Shown here: in pieces, positions 6,300-6,678 of the stretch
Numbering within the stretch: position 1 is the stretch's first letter
How the letters are laid out: each line of letters starts with the position of its first letter
NCBI GenBank assembly: GCA_021154515.1
Contig: JAJKIL010000359.1
Coordinates: 1-6,678 of the forward strand
Length of the DNA: 6,678 bases
Direction: 5' to 3'
Origin: Niastella sp.
GTDB taxonomy: Bacteria > Bacteroidota > Bacteroidia > Chitinophagales > Chitinophagaceae
The notes under the pieces: model-generated
Database searches by the model: none
What the model was told of the DNA's origin: nothing
What the model saw: only the letters and a program-made list of their open reading frames with translations
Translations under genes and position numbers: made by a program

Positions 6300-6678
6300 A
6301 TGCGAACCTGGGATCAAATTATTAATACAGCTTTGCTAGGTACAGACAAACGAACGCTTGCCGTCAATGAATTACCGGCTGAACTGGCAGAGTTGGCTGC
6401 GCTCATTCAAAATAGTACAACCGATAAAGAAGAACAGTTTTTACAAATAGCCTCGCTGGCTTTTAACTATCGGCAGTGCGGGGTATTGCCCTTGCAAAAA
6501 GAAGGGGTAACGGTTTCCCAGGCAGCCATTGAAGAAAAACCATATTGTTCGCCATTGGCCATTCAAACGTTGCGGGATATATTGGAATCGGAAAGCAATT
6601 CCTTGTTACAATTCTGGCTACAACTATGCGAGGCAAAAAGCCGGATCGTAACACCTGAGTTGGTGCCCACTTTATTAA
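6300..6678 (+). CDS. DUF5691-type protein, 5' part only (cut by window edge)
   Basis: An open frame of 126 codons from ATG 6300 runs off the end of the window without a stop. The start M-R-T-W-D-Q-I-I-N-T-A-L-L-G-T-D-K-R is the recognisable N-terminus of DUF5691 proteins (roughly 500 residues in full), which are helical and of unknown biochemical function. The visible part is all helix-like, with Leu/Ala/Glu/Gln-rich segments, no signal peptide and no catalytic motif. A purine-rich stretch (TTGAGGATA) abuts the ATG. It lies 30 bases after the SWIM gene and is surely co-transcribed with it. In related genomes the next genes are usually a MoxR-type AAA+ ATPase and a VWA protein; these would lie beyond 6678. 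I rely on memory of the family for the name. Confidence 0.82.
   Translation, partial: MRTWDQIINTALLGTDKRTLAVNELPAELAELAALIQNSTTDKEEQFLQIASLAFNYRQCGVLPLQKEGVTVSQAAIEEKPYCSPLAIQTLRDILESESNSLLQFWLQLCEAKSRIVTPELVPTLL

Overview
The window most likely comes from a member of the Bacteroidota, probably a soil or rhizosphere Chitinophagaceae relative (Niastella/Chitinophaga type). The case rests on style and content: A/T-rich upstream regions without clear Shine-Dalgarno sites, moderate GC, and the particular mix of protein families. This is an inference from pattern, not from a marker gene.

Layout. Bases 1-152 hold no convincing gene. On the + strand, 153-854 encodes a 233-residue membrane protein built from pieces of the acyl carrier protein (ACP) fold. 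It begins at the phosphopantetheine Asp-Ser motif, carries a serine-less ACP-like module in the middle, then a hydrophobic hairpin, and ends exactly on the Asp before the place where a second Ser would be. This is the most unusual object in the window. Next comes a compact + strand cluster of a DinB/YfiT-like metal-binding protein (946-1458), a pirin (1511-2377) and a Dps ferritin-like protein (2389-2862). It looks like a stress-protection operon and is closed by a strong hairpin terminator (about 2890-2933).

Convergent to it on the - strand lies a secreted lipoprotein gene of beta-propeller type (4226 down to 2952). It is split by a single in-frame TAA, after which the same frame resumes with sequence that looks homologous throughout. 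A roughly 230-base A/T-rich divergent intergenic region follows.

From 4458 onward everything is again on the + strand: a small WD40/beta-propeller-like gene that looks frameshifted (4458-4921), a SWIM zinc-finger protein with a TTG start (4968-6269), and the 5' end of a DUF5691-type gene cut by the window edge (6300-6678). SWIM plus DUF5691 genes normally sit next to a MoxR-type AAA+ ATPase and a von Willebrand factor A (VWA) protein (compare the E. coli yehLMPQ group), so this is probably the left edge of such a chaperone-like or conflict-type system that continues beyond the window.

No tRNA, rRNA, CRISPR array or intact mobile element was seen.
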